From assembly GCA_018400545.1 (NCBI GenBank), contig JAGYLT010000157.1, forward strand, positions 1-5,859: DNA of 5,859 nucleotides. Reading direction: 5' to 3'. Positions 5,819-5,859 of this stretch are shown in pieces. A program made the translations under genes and the position numbers. The notes under the pieces were generated by a model that was not told where the DNA came from, searched no databases, and saw only the letters and a list, made by a program, of their open reading frames with translations. The stretch is from Bacteroidales bacterium (GTDB taxonomy: Bacteria; Bacteroidota; Bacteroidia; Bacteroidales; 4484-276). Numbering within the stretch: the stretch's first letter is position 1; the number at the start of each line of letters is the position of its first letter.

Positions 5819-5859
5819 AGTTTTTTGTTTTCATAAAACCTCCATTTAGCCCGCTGCTT

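Noticed and set aside
5827..5839. GTTTT-CAT-AAAAC hairpin after the flavodoxin stop
   Set aside because: Five A/T-rich base pairs with a 3-nt loop and no following T run; not a convincing terminator. The remaining 41 bp after the gene show nothing else.
5777..5843. Minus-strand ATG at 5834 preceded by GGAGG at 4-nt spacing
   Set aside because: The frame gives only 19 residues before a stop and lies within the flavodoxin gene. A good Shine-Dalgarno is not a start signal this genome appears to use elsewhere.

Overview
The window looks like an ordinary chromosomal segment of a member of the Bacteroidota, possibly a Bacteroidales-like environmental lineage (inference). The support is that no gene has a convincing Shine-Dalgarno sequence at a normal distance. 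In addition, each of the four genes with a visible upstream non-coding gap has an exact match to the Bacteroidota -7 promoter box TAnnTTTG there. The protein types also fit (LytTR response regulator, MORN-repeat exported protein, tandem-domain universal stress protein).

Layout from left to right. A LytTR response regulator (+, 25-795) meets, tail to tail with a 12-bp gap, a signal-peptide-bearing MORN-repeat protein (-, 808-1488). A 164-bp gap carries the promoter of the MORN gene. Next is a probable two-gene minus-strand operon: tyrosyl-tRNA synthetase (tyrS, 3761-2469), then 9 bp later a two-domain universal stress protein (2459-1653). A 417-bp divergent intergenic region (3762-4178) separates this operon from two plus-strand genes: an extended SDR NAD(P)-dependent epimerase/reductase (4179-5228) and a long-chain flavodoxin with an unusual FMN-phosphate loop (5294-5818). 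The two plus-strand genes are 65 bp apart and each has its own promoter box.

The genes do not form one obvious pathway. They cover signalling, envelope, translation with stress, and redox functions. The most unusual DNA is the divergent intergenic region. It holds a degenerate tandem array of about fourteen 9-bp units (consensus GACTTRAGR), a 47-bp two-stem imperfect hairpin with smaller hairpins after it, and a 7-bp inverted repeat overlapping the promoter of the SDR gene. The SDR start codon lies only 4 nt beyond its -7 box, so its mRNA may be leaderless. I see no mobile element, CRISPR array, tRNA or rRNA, and no clearly novel multi-gene system.
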